Shown: positions 7,811-16,767 of the stretch, in pieces
How positions within the stretch are numbered: position 1 is the stretch's first letter
Layout of the letters: every line of letters starts with the position of its first letter
Assembly (NCBI GenBank): GCA_022649135.1
Contig: JALCNP010000008.1
Coordinates: forward strand, 1-64,000
Origin: Bifidobacterium sp.
GTDB taxonomy: Bacteria > Actinomycetota > Actinomycetes > Actinomycetales > Bifidobacteriaceae
Direction of reading: 5' to 3'
DNA: 64,000 nucleotides
Notes under the pieces: model-generated
Seen by the model: only the letters and a program-made list of their open reading frames with translations
What the model was told of the DNA's origin: nothing
The model's database searches: none
Position numbers and translations under genes: made by a program

Positions 7811-7856
7811 CGTCAACATATTGACGTTCATCGCCGTGTCTGTCAAGACATTGACA
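7811..7856. promoter_or_regulatory. Twin MarR operators between VOC and marR
   Basis: Two 16-bp palindromes of the form (T/C)GTCAA-N4-TTGAC(A/G): CGTCAACATATTGACG at 7811-7826 and TGTCAAGACATTGACA at 7841-7856. Their centres are 30 bp apart, close to three helical turns. This is the layout of MarR-family operators in a shared divergent promoter. Confidence 0.75.
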
Positions 7857-7868
7857 TGAGGGTGCTGT

Positions 7869-8333
7869 ATGAATGACCATATGAGAATGTCGCATGAGCC
7901 CAGCCCGAGCGAGCTCGGGGTGCGCGTCAAGGCAACCCAGGCCGTGCTCAATCAACGCATGGCTGAGGTGCTGCGGCCGCTGGGGCTGACCGTTCCGCAG
8001 TACGCGTGCCTGAGCAACCTGGTCGACGAGCCGGGGATCACCAGCTCGGAACTGGCCAGGCGCAGCTTCGTGTCGCGCCAGTCCATGAACGTCCTGCTCC
8101 GGGGCCTTGAACGCACAGGGCTCGTGAAGCGGGACGAAGGGCCGAGGCAACGCCGGGACAAGGCAGCCCAGCTGACCGGCCCCGCCACAATTCTGTTCGC
8201 TCAGGCGGATGCGGCGGTCCAGGTCGTGGCCCGGCGCATGACCGCCGGTCTCGACAAGACGCAGCGTGCCGAGCTGTTCGCCCTGCTCACCGCCTGCTGC
8301 GACGCGCTCGGCGAGGAGCAGCCCCGCTCCTGA
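7869..8333 (+). CDS. MarR-family transcriptional regulator
   Basis: The 154-residue winged-helix protein has LRPLGLTVPQYACLSNLVDE (about 37-56), the recognition helix region ITSSELARRSFVSRQSMNVL and the wing GLVKRDEGPRQRRDKAAQLT, all diagnostic for MarR. N- and C-terminal helices for dimerisation are present, so it is full length. It is divergent from the VOC gene at 7344-7727, and the palindromes in between suggest repression of both genes. ATGs at 7869 and 7881 are both possible starts. Confidence 0.88.
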   Translation: MNDHMRMSHEPSPSELGVRVKATQAVLNQRMAEVLRPLGLTVPQYACLSNLVDEPGITSSELARRSFVSRQSMNVLLRGLERTGLVKRDEGPRQRRDKAAQLTGPATILFAQADAAVQVVARRMTAGLDKTQRAELFALLTACCDALGEEQPRS

Positions 8334-8349
8334 ATCCGCGTGGCCCGCG

Positions 8350-9390
8350 TCATCCGCTACACGGCGGATCCGTCCGATCCCGTACTCCCCCACCCCCGCC
8401 GACATCATGCGGCTCGCCTCGCCGCACCGGCCTGACGTCCCCGTCCGACACCCCGCCATGCTCCCGAATTCCCGGAACGGACTGGAGGAACGTGGTCGCT
8501 ATTATGCACAGCCCTCCGACAATTTTCATGGGATTCAGCGTCGTTCCCAGCAAAACCGCGGCGAGAACGGTTGCAGTCAGAGCCTCGAACGATCCCAGCA
8601 TCCCCGTGGTGTTCGCCGACACGTAGCGCACACTCGCAAGGAACAGCGTGTATGCGAAAAGGGTGCCGCCGGTTACGATATAGACCACCACGACCCAGTC
8701 AAAGCCGCTGAGCCCCGCCACGGGGGACGTGAACAGATTGGGGAGCATAACGATGCCGCCGCAGATCATCGCGGCCCCCACCAGCGGAATCGTGTGGTGA
8801 CGGCGCATCATGCCCGCCGGAATGATCACCTCGAGAGCCGTCGTCAGAGCCGCAAGAAGGCCCCACAGCAGAGCGGCCCCGGAAAGAACAAGATGGTCCA
8901 GCCTCCCCTCCGTGGCCAACAGAACGGTTCCAATCACCGCACAGACCACGGAAAGCAGATCAACCACGCGAGGAACGGCCCTGCGCGACACGGCTGTATA
9001 TACGAGGATGAACACCGGGGAAAGAAACTGGATGGTGGTCGCCGTGGGGGCGTCGCTGTGGCGGACCGCCATGAAATACGTGAACTGGGACCCCGCCACC
9101 CCAAGAACGGCGAAGGCGAGAAGCGCGAGCCGGTGCCCACGATCCCTGAACACCCCCGCCATCTCCCCCGGATAGCGCATGTGGCTGAATACGCCCAGAA
9201 GCACGCCCGCTCCAATCAACCTGACGGACACGAGCCACGCGGGCGTCAGAATCGTATGCGCATACAAGAACTGCACGGCAACCCCTGCCGTCCCCCACAG
9301 CGACGCCCCGACAGCGGCTAAGGCCATTCCCTTGGTCGTACTTTTCACATCCGATTCCGTTTCCTGTTGAGCCGATGGATTCCGGGCCAT
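8350..9390 (-). CDS. DMT-superfamily (EamA) transporter
   Basis: About 346 residues with ten predicted membrane helices in two EamA repeats: ALAAVGASLWGTAGVAVQFL at about 23-42 and a second half starting LSGAALLWGLLAALTTALEV. EamA proteins are exporters or importers of amino acids and other small metabolites; the substrate is open. The ATG at 9390 was chosen because GGAGGA lies about 12 bases upstream and the first helix follows shortly after. An ATG at 9411 is possible. The hydrophilic C-terminal 35 residues (GGGGGVRDRTDPP) are unusual and may be a read-through tail. Confidence 0.8.
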   Translation of the reverse strand: MARNPSAQQETESDVKSTTKGMALAAVGASLWGTAGVAVQFLYAHTILTPAWLVSVRLIGAGVLLGVFSHMRYPGEMAGVFRDRGHRLALLAFAVLGVAGSQFTYFMAVRHSDAPTATTIQFLSPVFILVYTAVSRRAVPRVVDLLSVVCAVIGTVLLATEGRLDHLVLSGAALLWGLLAALTTALEVIIPAGMMRRHHTIPLVGAAMICGGIVMLPNLFTSPVAGLSGFDWVVVVYIVTGGTLFAYTLFLASVRYVSANTTGMLGSFEALTATVLAAVLLGTTLNPMKIVGGLCIIATTFLQSVPGIREHGGVSDGDVRPVRRGEPHDVGGGGGVRDRTDPPCSG

Positions 9391-9992
9391 TGCGATCCTA
9401 TCATCCTCCATCTCGCCGATATATGAAGATCCCCTGCCAGGCTTACTCGCAGTATGTCCACGAGGGTGTCTTTGCGGGCAAAGCCATTCCCATCGGGTAA
9501 AGTGCACAGCGCAAACGGTCTCAATACGCATCCGGCTGCATGAGTGGGCATTCACTCGTATGCGCCGACGATCCCGATTCCTTGATGGAGGAACGTGCGG
9601 AATGCTTTTCCAGGGGAGAGAACCGGTCCCAGGGCGGCATGAGAGCGCTGCCGCCCCATGAGGCCTTTGCCGTTTCTCACATATGTGAAACGCACCGGCA
9701 TCGCGTCTTCTGGCGCGGAGGACGCGCTCGGGGCTCCCACATCCCGCCTGCCGGATGCGCAGACTGCACCCTCGCAGAAGCAGCGAAGACATCAGCGCAA
9801 GGGTGGACGGAGCCGGCGCCGAGCTGTGACACGGCAGGAGTCCGAACCGTTCTGACGGGACTGCGACCATGGATCACGACGATCCCCGGCTCAGGCATTG
9901 CACGCATCCATGCACGCGGGGCTTCCCGGCACGACCGGACTTTTCGTCGTGAAGCCGCGTGGAGGCAGTGCGGGACTGCGAACGGCCGCCGT
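9391..9992. other. Gene-free region
   Basis: No gene is supported on either strand. The one structure seen is TCACATATGTGA at 9677-9688, a perfect 12-bp palindrome inside CGTTT...AAACG, which could be an operator orphaned from its gene. The region may be a decayed gene. Confidence 0.4.
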
Positions 9993-10055
9993 CCGCCAAC
10001 CATCAACCGTCAACCGTCATCCGCCAACCGCCAACCGCCAACCGTCAACCGTCAG
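9993..10055. repeat. Heptamer tandem repeat, 9 copies of CCG(C/T)CAA
   Basis: Nine consecutive 7-bp units, mostly CCGCCAA or CCGTCAA, with only three variant copies. The stop codon and about the last 12 codons of the glycosylase-like gene lie in the array. The unit is not a multiple of three, so each gain or loss shifts the reading frame of the C-terminus. Confidence 0.9.
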
Positions 10056-10412
10056 CACGATGCCCTTGCCCTTCAGATTCTCCAGGCATTCCCTCAGATA
10101 GGCCTCGTCATGCTCGGGATATATCGGATCCGGGACGGTGCACGGAACGAGAACCTCATACGGCTCGCAGGATCTCCCGCGATACAGGGGATCCGACCAC
10201 CGGTCATCCGGATGGAACCCCCTTCGACGCATGTCGTCCATGACAAGCAGATGAAAGCGATACAGCCGATACGGCGAATAACGAAAGACATAGTCCACGG
10301 TGGCGTGCCTGCGCCCCCACCCGTTGCCGCGCAATGCCGCTATCTCGCGGTGCTGCCCGAGCAGCTGCATGCGTGGCAGATGCGATATCAGCTCCTGATG
10401 CCACAGTCTCAT
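10017..10412 (-). CDS. Pyrimidine-dimer DNA glycosylase-fold protein (Pyr_excise/TIGR02328)
   Basis: The 131-residue protein starts MRLWHQELISHLPRMQLLGQ and has NGWGRRHATVDYVF, CEPYEVLVPC and IYPEHDEAYLRECLENLKGK, matching the conserved small family related to T4 endonuclease V. T4 endonuclease V excises UV pyrimidine dimers; for this bacterial family the activity is inferred from fold. The family's usual end is near ECLENLKGKGI. The extra tail LTVDGWRLAVGG comes entirely from the heptamer repeat, so the C-terminus is variable and probably dispensable. Confidence 0.78.
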   Translation of the reverse strand: MRLWHQELISHLPRMQLLGQHREIAALRGNGWGRRHATVDYVFRYSPYRLYRFHLLVMDDMRRRGFHPDDRWSDPLYRGRSCEPYEVLVPCTVPDPIYPEHDEAYLRECLENLKGKGIVLTVDGWRLAVGG

Positions 10413-10523
10413 GCGTCCACCTTATATCACCGCAAGAACGGTGCACTCCGCACAAGCCACGGCGCCGCGGGACATCCATGCCCCGGCCGTATCCGTCCCC
10501 GTAAAGGCGTCGTTGTCCACTGC

Positions 10524-10569
10524 AGGCGGGACGATCGCCATGGACGCCGCCATGGCGATCGTCCCGCCT
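10524..10569. repeat. Perfect 20-bp hairpin between divergent genes
   Basis: Arms 10524-10543 and 10550-10569 (AGGCGGGACG... / ...CGTCCCGCCT) are perfectly complementary over 20 bp with a 6-nt loop. It lies 66 bp before the serine hydrolase ATG and 111 bp before the glycosylase-like gene start. It could block transcription between divergent units or fold in the hydrolase leader. Confidence 0.8.
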
Positions 10570-10634
10570 GTCCGACTCTCGCGCTGCGGGAGTCAGGCGT
10601 TCCATGCTTCCGCCACGAATTCTCAGGAGGTTCC

Positions 10635-12353
10635 ATGCCATCGTCGACCCCACCACGCCCGCAGGTCCCCGGAGAAGACGCCGCCCGCGAGATAACGCGG
10701 ATGGCCGACCGCCTTATCGTCGAACGCAAGGCGCCGGGATACGCGTGCGGGGTGTTCGACCCGTCGGGCATCCTCATGTTCGCATCCCGCTCGACGCTGC
10801 CCGGTGAACCGTCCTACGACGAACACACCCGGTTCCGCATCGCCTCGATGTCGAAAAGCTTCACCGCCGCCGCCATCATGAGGCTCGCCTGGCTGCACCG
10901 ACTTGACCTTCACGATCCGGTACGCCGCCATGTTCCCGAATTCTCCGTCATCGCGGATGAGGTCGGATCGGCCGTGATGGGGATGGCCAATGCTCACGGG
11001 ACACGGAATCGGCATGCCGTGGACGAATTCGACATCACCATCGCTGATCTGCTGTCCATGAGATCGGGACTGCCCACGGACGACGCCTGGGCGGACAGGC
11101 AGGAGTCGATGACGGAGCATGATTTCCTGTCATTGCTCCGACGCGGCGTGCGCGCCGCATTCGCGCCCGGAGAATGCTATCAGTACTCCAACATCGGCTT
11201 CGCCGTCCTCGGGCAAATCATCGTGAATCTGACCGGAAGCACGGTGGATGAATATGTCTCACGCTCGCTTCTCGACCCTCTCGGCCTCGGCGAGACGACC
11301 TACGACTACCGTCGGGTCGATCCCGCCGCCCTTGCGCTCGGACACCACATCACAGCGGAGGCGCGCGGCTGGGATCCCGAGGACTTCACGACACCCGGGG
11401 CGTTCAGCGCGATCGGAGGGGTCATCAGCTCCGTCCACGATGTCGTCCGATGGGCGCGCTGGCTGGAGGAGCCATTGCTCGGGGCGGACGGCGCACCGTT
11501 CCCGCACGCCGCGGACGGCGACTTTCCCGGGAGCGTTCTTCCTCCTCGCTACCGACGTCTGATGCAGCGCGGCCACACCCCCGTGCCCCCGGTGATCAGG
11601 GGCGGATCGGGCGGGAATCGGATGACACGCCGGGATTTCAGCGAGCTGGAGTCGTACGGATACGGTCTGATGATCGACCACAACCCTCGCTATGGGGACA
11701 TCACCCATCATGCGGGAGGATATCCCGGATATGGTTCGGACATGCGCTGGCACCAGGACTCGGGCCTGGGCGTCGTCATACTCGCGAACGGCAGATACGC
11801 CGAACCCAGCATCATCGGGTCGAGGATTCTGTCCCTGCTGCTCGACGACGCCCAGGCGCGCCGCCATACCATCGCAGGAAGATCGGTGCGTCTGTGGAGG
11901 GAAACCGGTGCAGCAGCGCGTCGGGTCACCCGCATGCTCCGCTCGCTAGGCGGTTGCCCGCGGATCGATGCCGCAGCCTGCCGGCAGGCCCTGCAATCGA
12001 TCGCCGACCTCTTCGCGGACAACATGGGCATGGACTCCTCCATGACGCATCGGTCGGCGTCACTGGCCGGACTCCTGCGCGAAGCCGGCAGACCGATCGC
12101 CGACCCCCGTGCGGGCCAGCCATGCGACGGCCCGGCGGATTCCCCCGAAGCGGAGTTCCTGAATCCGCGCTCGGACGGACCCGCGAACATCTCATGGACG
12201 GTCCCGTGCGAACGCGCTGGCATACGCTGCGCCCTACGGCTCACGCCCTTGCGCCCGTCGCTGGTGCAGACTCTGGAATTCACCACGGCGTCGACGCCAG
12301 ACGCCGACGGCGTGACATCGGTCACCCCAACCGTGAGGCCCGTATGTGACTAG
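10635..12353 (+). CDS. Serine hydrolase, class C beta-lactamase/esterase family
   Basis: The 572-residue protein has the class C beta-lactamase/DD-peptidase fold: nucleophile motif S71-M-S-K74, YSN in CYQYSNIGFAVLGQ, and an HAG triad in THHAGGYPGYG. There is no signal peptide, so it is probably cytosolic, as many EstB-like esterases and D-aminopeptidases are. The catalytic domain covers about 1-400. The last 170 residues are an added domain of unknown role. The start follows AGGAGG with a 4-nt gap; the frame is open further upstream but without coding character. Substrate not predictable (ester, D-peptide or beta-lactam). Confidence 0.82.
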   Translation: MPSSTPPRPQVPGEDAAREITRMADRLIVERKAPGYACGVFDPSGILMFASRSTLPGEPSYDEHTRFRIASMSKSFTAAAIMRLAWLHRLDLHDPVRRHVPEFSVIADEVGSAVMGMANAHGTRNRHAVDEFDITIADLLSMRSGLPTDDAWADRQESMTEHDFLSLLRRGVRAAFAPGECYQYSNIGFAVLGQIIVNLTGSTVDEYVSRSLLDPLGLGETTYDYRRVDPAALALGHHITAEARGWDPEDFTTPGAFSAIGGVISSVHDVVRWARWLEEPLLGADGAPFPHAADGDFPGSVLPPRYRRLMQRGHTPVPPVIRGGSGGNRMTRRDFSELESYGYGLMIDHNPRYGDITHHAGGYPGYGSDMRWHQDSGLGVVILANGRYAEPSIIGSRILSLLLDDAQARRHTIAGRSVRLWRETGAAARRVTRMLRSLGGCPRIDAAACRQALQSIADLFADNMGMDSSMTHRSASLAGLLREAGRPIADPRAGQPCDGPADSPEAEFLNPRSDGPANISWTVPCERAGIRCALRLTPLRPSLVQTLEFTTASTPDADGVTSVTPTVRPVCD

Positions 12354-12522
12354 GCTGCGCGACCAGGCGACGCACAGGCATGGAGAATCATCATGAACGG
12401 GAAACGGGCCCGTATTATCATGTGAATCAGGAATCCCGTGAACCGTCCCCTAGACGGCCTCCTCCGGCAGAAGTCCCGCCGGGTCTCATGAAAATCCCGG
12501 CACTCTCGGAAAAGAGAACACT

Positions 12523-13257
12523 ATGAGCGAGACGAAAGCATTGGTCATCGGCCATTCCCCAACGGCATCGCTGCGCCGATTCGGGCCATGGCTTGGGGAA
12601 TCGGGAGTCGCCTGCACCCTGGTGCACGGCGCGGACGGCCTGCCGCGGTCACTGGATGGATACGACGCCCTCATCGTTCTCGGCGGCGCACCCATGCCGG
12701 ACGACGACGAGCACTACCCCTGGCTTGCCCAGACGAGAACGCTGATAGCGCAGGGCCTGGAACGGCACACGCCCATGCTGGGAATCTGCCTCGGCGGGCA
12801 GCTGATAGCCTATGCACGCGGAGGGAGGGTCCAGCACCGCGTTCTGCCGCCCGAACATGGCATGACCGAAATCACCCGGGACGCATCCGCAGCCGACGAC
12901 CCTCTTTTCTCCATTCTGCCGGGCACGTTCCCGATGGCCGAGAACCACGTCGACCACATCACGCGGCTTCCCCAGGAGGCGATCCTCCTCGCCCATTCCG
13001 ATCGCACCCCGATTCAGGGGTTCCGCATCGGACCATGCGCCTGGGGAATCCAGTTCCACCCCGAAGTTGCCTATGGAAACATCGCGACGTGGGACAGCGA
13101 GGAGCGCAACTCGGTGCGGGCGGACGGATTCGACTGGGATGAGCTTATCGGCAGCGCCCGTGCGCATGACGACGAGAACACGGCCGTATCCCACCGCTTC
13201 GCGCGCAGATTCGCCGACATCTGCGCGCACGGAATCTCGAAGGAGCGACTGGGGTAG
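12523..13257 (+). CDS. Class I glutamine amidotransferase (GuaA N-domain-like)
   Basis: This 244-residue stand-alone GATase has the nucleophile elbow GICLGGQ with Cys89 and the catalytic pair in FHPE (His179, Glu181). These release ammonia from glutamine. It lacks the ATP-pyrophosphatase domain of GMP synthase. It belongs to the GMP-synthase-like GATase group, some members of which act on gamma-glutamyl amides. No synthase partner is adjacent, so the acceptor is unknown. The gene stands alone on the plus strand. Confidence 0.82.
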   Translation: MSETKALVIGHSPTASLRRFGPWLGESGVACTLVHGADGLPRSLDGYDALIVLGGAPMPDDDEHYPWLAQTRTLIAQGLERHTPMLGICLGGQLIAYARGGRVQHRVLPPEHGMTEITRDASAADDPLFSILPGTFPMAENHVDHITRLPQEAILLAHSDRTPIQGFRIGPCAWGIQFHPEVAYGNIATWDSEERNSVRADGFDWDELIGSARAHDDENTAVSHRFARRFADICAHGISKERLG

Positions 13258-13339
13258 CCATTCCGGGCCGTGCCCGCCCCGGTCTTCCGGCGCCCCGGCC
13301 CGCCGGAAACACACATGCGCACAGGACGGTGAGGATCAC

Positions 13340-14398
13340 TTACCGCTGCAGGCTCCCGGCCTTCATGAAGGACCGGTATGCGCCGTCATTGGCCTCCAGA
13401 ACGCGCAGGGCGTTCCGCCAGCCGAGCTTTTCGAGATCGCGCTCGCTCCAGCCGCGCGAGCGCAGCTCGTCGAAGAGGTTCTGGTATTTCCCGACGTCCT
13501 CCAATCCCTGCGGCATCGAGCCCGTCCCGTCGAAGTCGCCTCCCAGACCGACGTAGTCGACACCCATGGCGTCCCGCGCATTGTCGACGTGGTCGGCGAC
13601 CATCGCCATCGTGACGGTGGGTCTGGGTCCTTTCTCCCCGCCCTCGTACCACTCGTGCAGGGCCTGGGAAACGAATCCGGGCACCGAGGCGATCATCTGC
13701 ACGCCGCCGTTGGAGACCAGCATCCTCTGGACGTCCTCCGGCACGTTGCGCGGATGGGGGTTGACGGCGTAGCAGGACGAGTGGCTGAACATGACGGGCA
13801 GCGCGGAGGCGCGGATCGCGTCGCGCATGGTGTCGGCGGAGACATGGGCCAGGTCGACGATCATGCCGATGCGGTTCATCTCCCTCACCACCTCGCGGCC
13901 ACGATCGTTGAGACCATGCCATGGATGTTCGCCCACCGCGGCATCCGCGAATTCGTTGGTGTTGTTCCAGGTGAGGGTCATGTACCGCACCCCCAGCCGT
14001 GCGTATTCGCGCAGGACGGCGAGATTGTCGTCGATCTGGTGCCCGCCCTCGATGCCGATCAGGGAGGCGATCCTTCCCTGTTGCTTCGCCGACAGAACGT
14101 CATCGGCCGTCGCCGCCAGAGCGAACGTCCCGGGATAGCGCGCGCACATACGATGCACGAAGTCGATCTGCTCCAGTGTGGCTTCGACCGCCGCCGGTCC
14201 CGTGAAATCGCTGCTGACATAGGCGGACCAGAATTGGGCCACGTACCCTCCCCGCCTGAGTTTGGGGATGTCGGTGTGCAGCGTCTGGGGCAGCTCCTCG
14301 TCGATTCCCTCTACGCTGTAGCCCCTGTTCTCCCTGCTCTCCCAGGGAAGATCGTTGTGTCCGTCGAATACCGCAATCATGGGATGCGTGGTGTCCAT
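13340..14398 (-). CDS. Membrane dipeptidase family M19
   Basis: The 352-residue protein has the M19 metal-binding start DGHNDLP (His14, Asp16), the bridging glutamate in IGIEGGHQ, and FSHSSCYAV and GGDFDG motifs. M19 enzymes split L-Xaa-D-Xaa and other dipeptides and are common in D-peptide catabolism. No signal peptide, so cytosolic. The start at 14398 is backed by GGAGG 10 bases upstream. It is the last of three same-strand genes with a DmpA-type peptidase and a beta-lactamase-like protein, suggesting turnover of peptides that contain D-residues. Confidence 0.88.
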   Translation of the reverse strand: MDTTHPMIAVFDGHNDLPWESRENRGYSVEGIDEELPQTLHTDIPKLRRGGYVAQFWSAYVSSDFTGPAAVEATLEQIDFVHRMCARYPGTFALAATADDVLSAKQQGRIASLIGIEGGHQIDDNLAVLREYARLGVRYMTLTWNNTNEFADAAVGEHPWHGLNDRGREVVREMNRIGMIVDLAHVSADTMRDAIRASALPVMFSHSSCYAVNPHPRNVPEDVQRMLVSNGGVQMIASVPGFVSQALHEWYEGGEKGPRPTVTMAMVADHVDNARDAMGVDYVGLGGDFDGTGSMPQGLEDVGKYQNLFDELRSRGWSERDLEKLGWRNALRVLEANDGAYRSFMKAGSLQR

Positions 14399-14424
14399 CG
14401 TCGTGTGCCTCCATATATCGTCTT

Positions 14425-14456
14425 GGTGTTGTGTGGAAATGGTGTTGTGTGGAAAT
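14425..14456. repeat. 16-bp tandem duplication before dipeptidase gene
   Basis: GGTGTTGTGTGGAAAT occurs twice in tandem (14425-14440 and 14441-14456) in the gap between the DmpA-like and M19 genes. It may alter spacing of a promoter or leader there. Confidence 0.8.
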
Positions 14457-14478
14457 GAAGTCGTGTGTGCCTGCGCCG

Positions 14479-15681
14479 TTATCCACGGCCTGCCGGCATG
14501 GCCAGCCCGGCCTGTCTCATGGCGTCGGACAGGCACGGCGTGACACGGCCATCGTATCCGGTGACGGTGTGCGCATGGACGAGAGAGCTGACGATGGCCT
14601 CTTCGCTGGCCGCGGCGACGGCACGGAAGCAGATGTCCATGGCGTTCTCGTTGAGACGCTCCCCCACGCTGACCAACGGCTGGTACCGGCCATGGTGGTT
14701 CGAGCCCGCCCAATGGCCGATGCGGTTCGCCGTGCTGAACGCGACGACGATTTCGCCGCTGCCATTGCCGATGTATCCTCCGCAGCGGGCGATGCCCACC
14801 GTGACCCGCTTCGCCATACGGGTGAGTTGCCGGGAGTCGACCGGCGCATCGGTCGCCACGACGGTGACGATGCTTCCACGGTCCTCGTGCCTGTCGGGGC
14901 CTCCCCATCCACCGCCCGCATGCCTGCTGCGATGGGCGGGGGATTCCCCGGAGGCGGCCGGGCCGGGCCGGAGAGCCGAGGCCAGCGACATCCCCAGAGG
15001 CTCGCCGGATATTCTCAGGCATTCGAGCGATCCGAAATTCGTCATGACGAGCACGCCGATGGTAAAGTCACGCCCGTCCATGGCCACGACACGAGATGAG
15101 GATCCGATTCCTCCCTTAAGCCCGAAGCACCGCATCCCCGTTCCGGCGCCCACGTCCCCCTCCGCAAAGTCCTCACCCGCCCCGGCTATGGCCTTCTCGC
15201 CGTCGTCCGGTGTCACCGCCATGGAACGTATGCTGTTGATCTCCCCGTCATTGCACTCCATGACGACCGGATTCACCGTCCCGGCACTCACCCCTATCGA
15301 CGGGTGCCGGGACAGACTGTATCGTGTCAGGGCGTCGAAGCAGGCCCCGCAGGACAAGGTGTTCGTCAGAAGAATCGGCGTCTCCAGACTGCCCAGCTCC
15401 TGGATCTGCACCAGCCCCATGCTTTTGCCGAAGCCGTTGGAGACATAGGCCCCCGCGGGGAGCTTGTCGGCGAAGCAGTCCCCCGGAGGGACGATCGCCG
15501 TCACCCCCGTGCGCAGCGCCACGGAATCCTTCGAATCCGGATCCCGGCCATAGGGGTCCCGGGGCGCCCGTCCGTTCACGGTCACATGGCCGACCCGTAC
15601 ACCCGGGACATCGGTGATGAGATTGCGCCCGCCCCGCGGACTTGCGCACAGTTCCTCGTTGACGGTGAATGCCGTTCCCAT
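14479..15681 (-). CDS. P1 family (DmpA-type) aminopeptidase
   Basis: The 400-residue protein matches DmpA/BapA: NLITDVPGVRVGHVTV near the N-terminus, AYVSNGFGKSMGL and TPILLTNTLSCG, then the autocleavage site EDRG-SIVTVVATDAPV with Gly269-Ser270. Cleavage there would free Ser270 as N-terminal nucleophile of the beta chain. DmpA enzymes release N-terminal D- or L-residues or beta-peptides. It lies 6 bp downstream of the beta-lactamase-like gene and is likely co-transcribed with it. Full length for the family. Confidence 0.87.
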   Translation of the reverse strand: MGTAFTVNEELCASPRGGRNLITDVPGVRVGHVTVNGRAPRDPYGRDPDSKDSVALRTGVTAIVPPGDCFADKLPAGAYVSNGFGKSMGLVQIQELGSLETPILLTNTLSCGACFDALTRYSLSRHPSIGVSAGTVNPVVMECNDGEINSIRSMAVTPDDGEKAIAGAGEDFAEGDVGAGTGMRCFGLKGGIGSSSRVVAMDGRDFTIGVLVMTNFGSLECLRISGEPLGMSLASALRPGPAASGESPAHRSRHAGGGWGGPDRHEDRGSIVTVVATDAPVDSRQLTRMAKRVTVGIARCGGYIGNGSGEIVVAFSTANRIGHWAGSNHHGRYQPLVSVGERLNENAMDICFRAVAAASEEAIVSSLVHAHTVTGYDGRVTPCLSDAMRQAGLAMPAGRG

Positions 15682-15687
15682 GATCCG

Positions 15688-16578
15688 TCACCCCTGATGC
15701 GGTTGGGCCGCCGACAGGTCCGATCGGTCCCGGGTGCAGACATAGCGCCGTATGGCCATGCCCAATCGGCGCATATCGTCGAGCACCGGCTCGCGCAGGT
15801 CCCCGTATGCGGATTTGTCCCAATTCGCGAGGATGGCGTAGGCGACGGTGATTCCCGTGGACCGGGCGGTGACCATGCCCACGTCGCACCGAACGTCCGA
15901 TTCCGTCCCGGTCTTGTGCCGCACCAGGAAATCCCCGTCGTAGGGCCAATGCGCCAACGGATCGACGCAGAAGGCCCCGGAGGCCATCGAGGTGTCGAAA
16001 TCCGCACCAAGCCAGCGTTCGATTCTCGAGCTCGCACCGCGGCTGATCATCGTTCCCCGCGACAGCCGGACCATGTAGTCGCACAGCTCGTCGGCCGACC
16101 CCCGGGACATGTCGTCGGGCAGATCGGGCCCCGTCCTGCGGGTCATGCGGACCTTGTCCAGCAAAGTGGATCGAGTGTACCCCAGCGTCTCCCGGGCGCA
16201 TCTCTGGACATGCGACAGCCCGACGCGCTCCACGAGCAGATTGGTCGCATAGTTGTCGCTGCACGCCCCGACCATCACCGCCAGATCCGCGACGGTGAAT
16301 GTGCGTTGGTCGAGCATGTAGAGTATTCCCGAATCCTCCATGAAATCATCGGGACGTTCGTCGTCCCTGCTGACGACGTCGTTCAAACCGATCATCCCGG
16401 CCTCGACCTGCCTCATCAGCTCCGCAAGCAGAAAGAGCTTGCCGATGCTCGCGGTCCTGAGCGAATCATGGGCATTGAGCTCGGCAAGAGCGTCAACCCG
16501 CGGGGCCGGATCCGCGCCCGCGCCCCCCACCCGAACGACATCGATCGACCAATGCACACGTGAATCAAGCGTAACCAT
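15688..16578 (-). CDS. Class A beta-lactamase-like serine hydrolase
   Basis: 296 residues with all three penicillin-interacting motifs: S44-I-G-K47, S107-D-N and K222-T-G. There is no signal peptide, whereas secreted class A beta-lactamases have one. The protein is therefore probably an intracellular member of the beta-lactamase2 family (PF13354), which includes hydrolases of unknown substrate. First gene of a peptidase cluster with the DmpA-type enzyme 6 bp downstream. The context favours a peptidase role over antibiotic resistance, but resistance cannot be excluded from sequence. Confidence 0.82.
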   Translation of the reverse strand: MVTLDSRVHWSIDVVRVGGAGADPAPRVDALAELNAHDSLRTASIGKLFLLAELMRQVEAGMIGLNDVVSRDDERPDDFMEDSGILYMLDQRTFTVADLAVMVGACSDNYATNLLVERVGLSHVQRCARETLGYTRSTLLDKVRMTRRTGPDLPDDMSRGSADELCDYMVRLSRGTMISRGASSRIERWLGADFDTSMASGAFCVDPLAHWPYDGDFLVRHKTGTESDVRCDVGMVTARSTGITVAYAILANWDKSAYGDLREPVLDDMRRLGMAIRRYVCTRDRSDLSAAQPHQG

Positions 16579-16767
16579 AATCGATATTGTGCGTCATGAA
16601 TGTTACGCGACGCGATGCCACGCCGTGTTGCCCCGCGGACCCGGCGTCGGCAATCGCGGCCGGGACGCCGCGGCCGCAAAAAGGGTAGACTACCGGTAAT
16701 CGACATGAGCGTACGTCGGCATTTCAACGCATCGGATCATTCGACGCGGGAACACGGAGGAGCGGAT

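Noticed and set aside
9540..10634. A 365-codon N-terminal extension of the serine hydrolase
   Set aside because: It crosses the heptamer repeat and the antisense glycosylase-like gene, has no ribosome site and no domain; the AGGAGG-supported ATG at 10635 starts the known fold.
15688..16578. Secreted antibiotic-resistance beta-lactamase
   Set aside because: Motifs are present, but there is no signal peptide and the gene is in a peptidase cluster, so resistance is not claimed.
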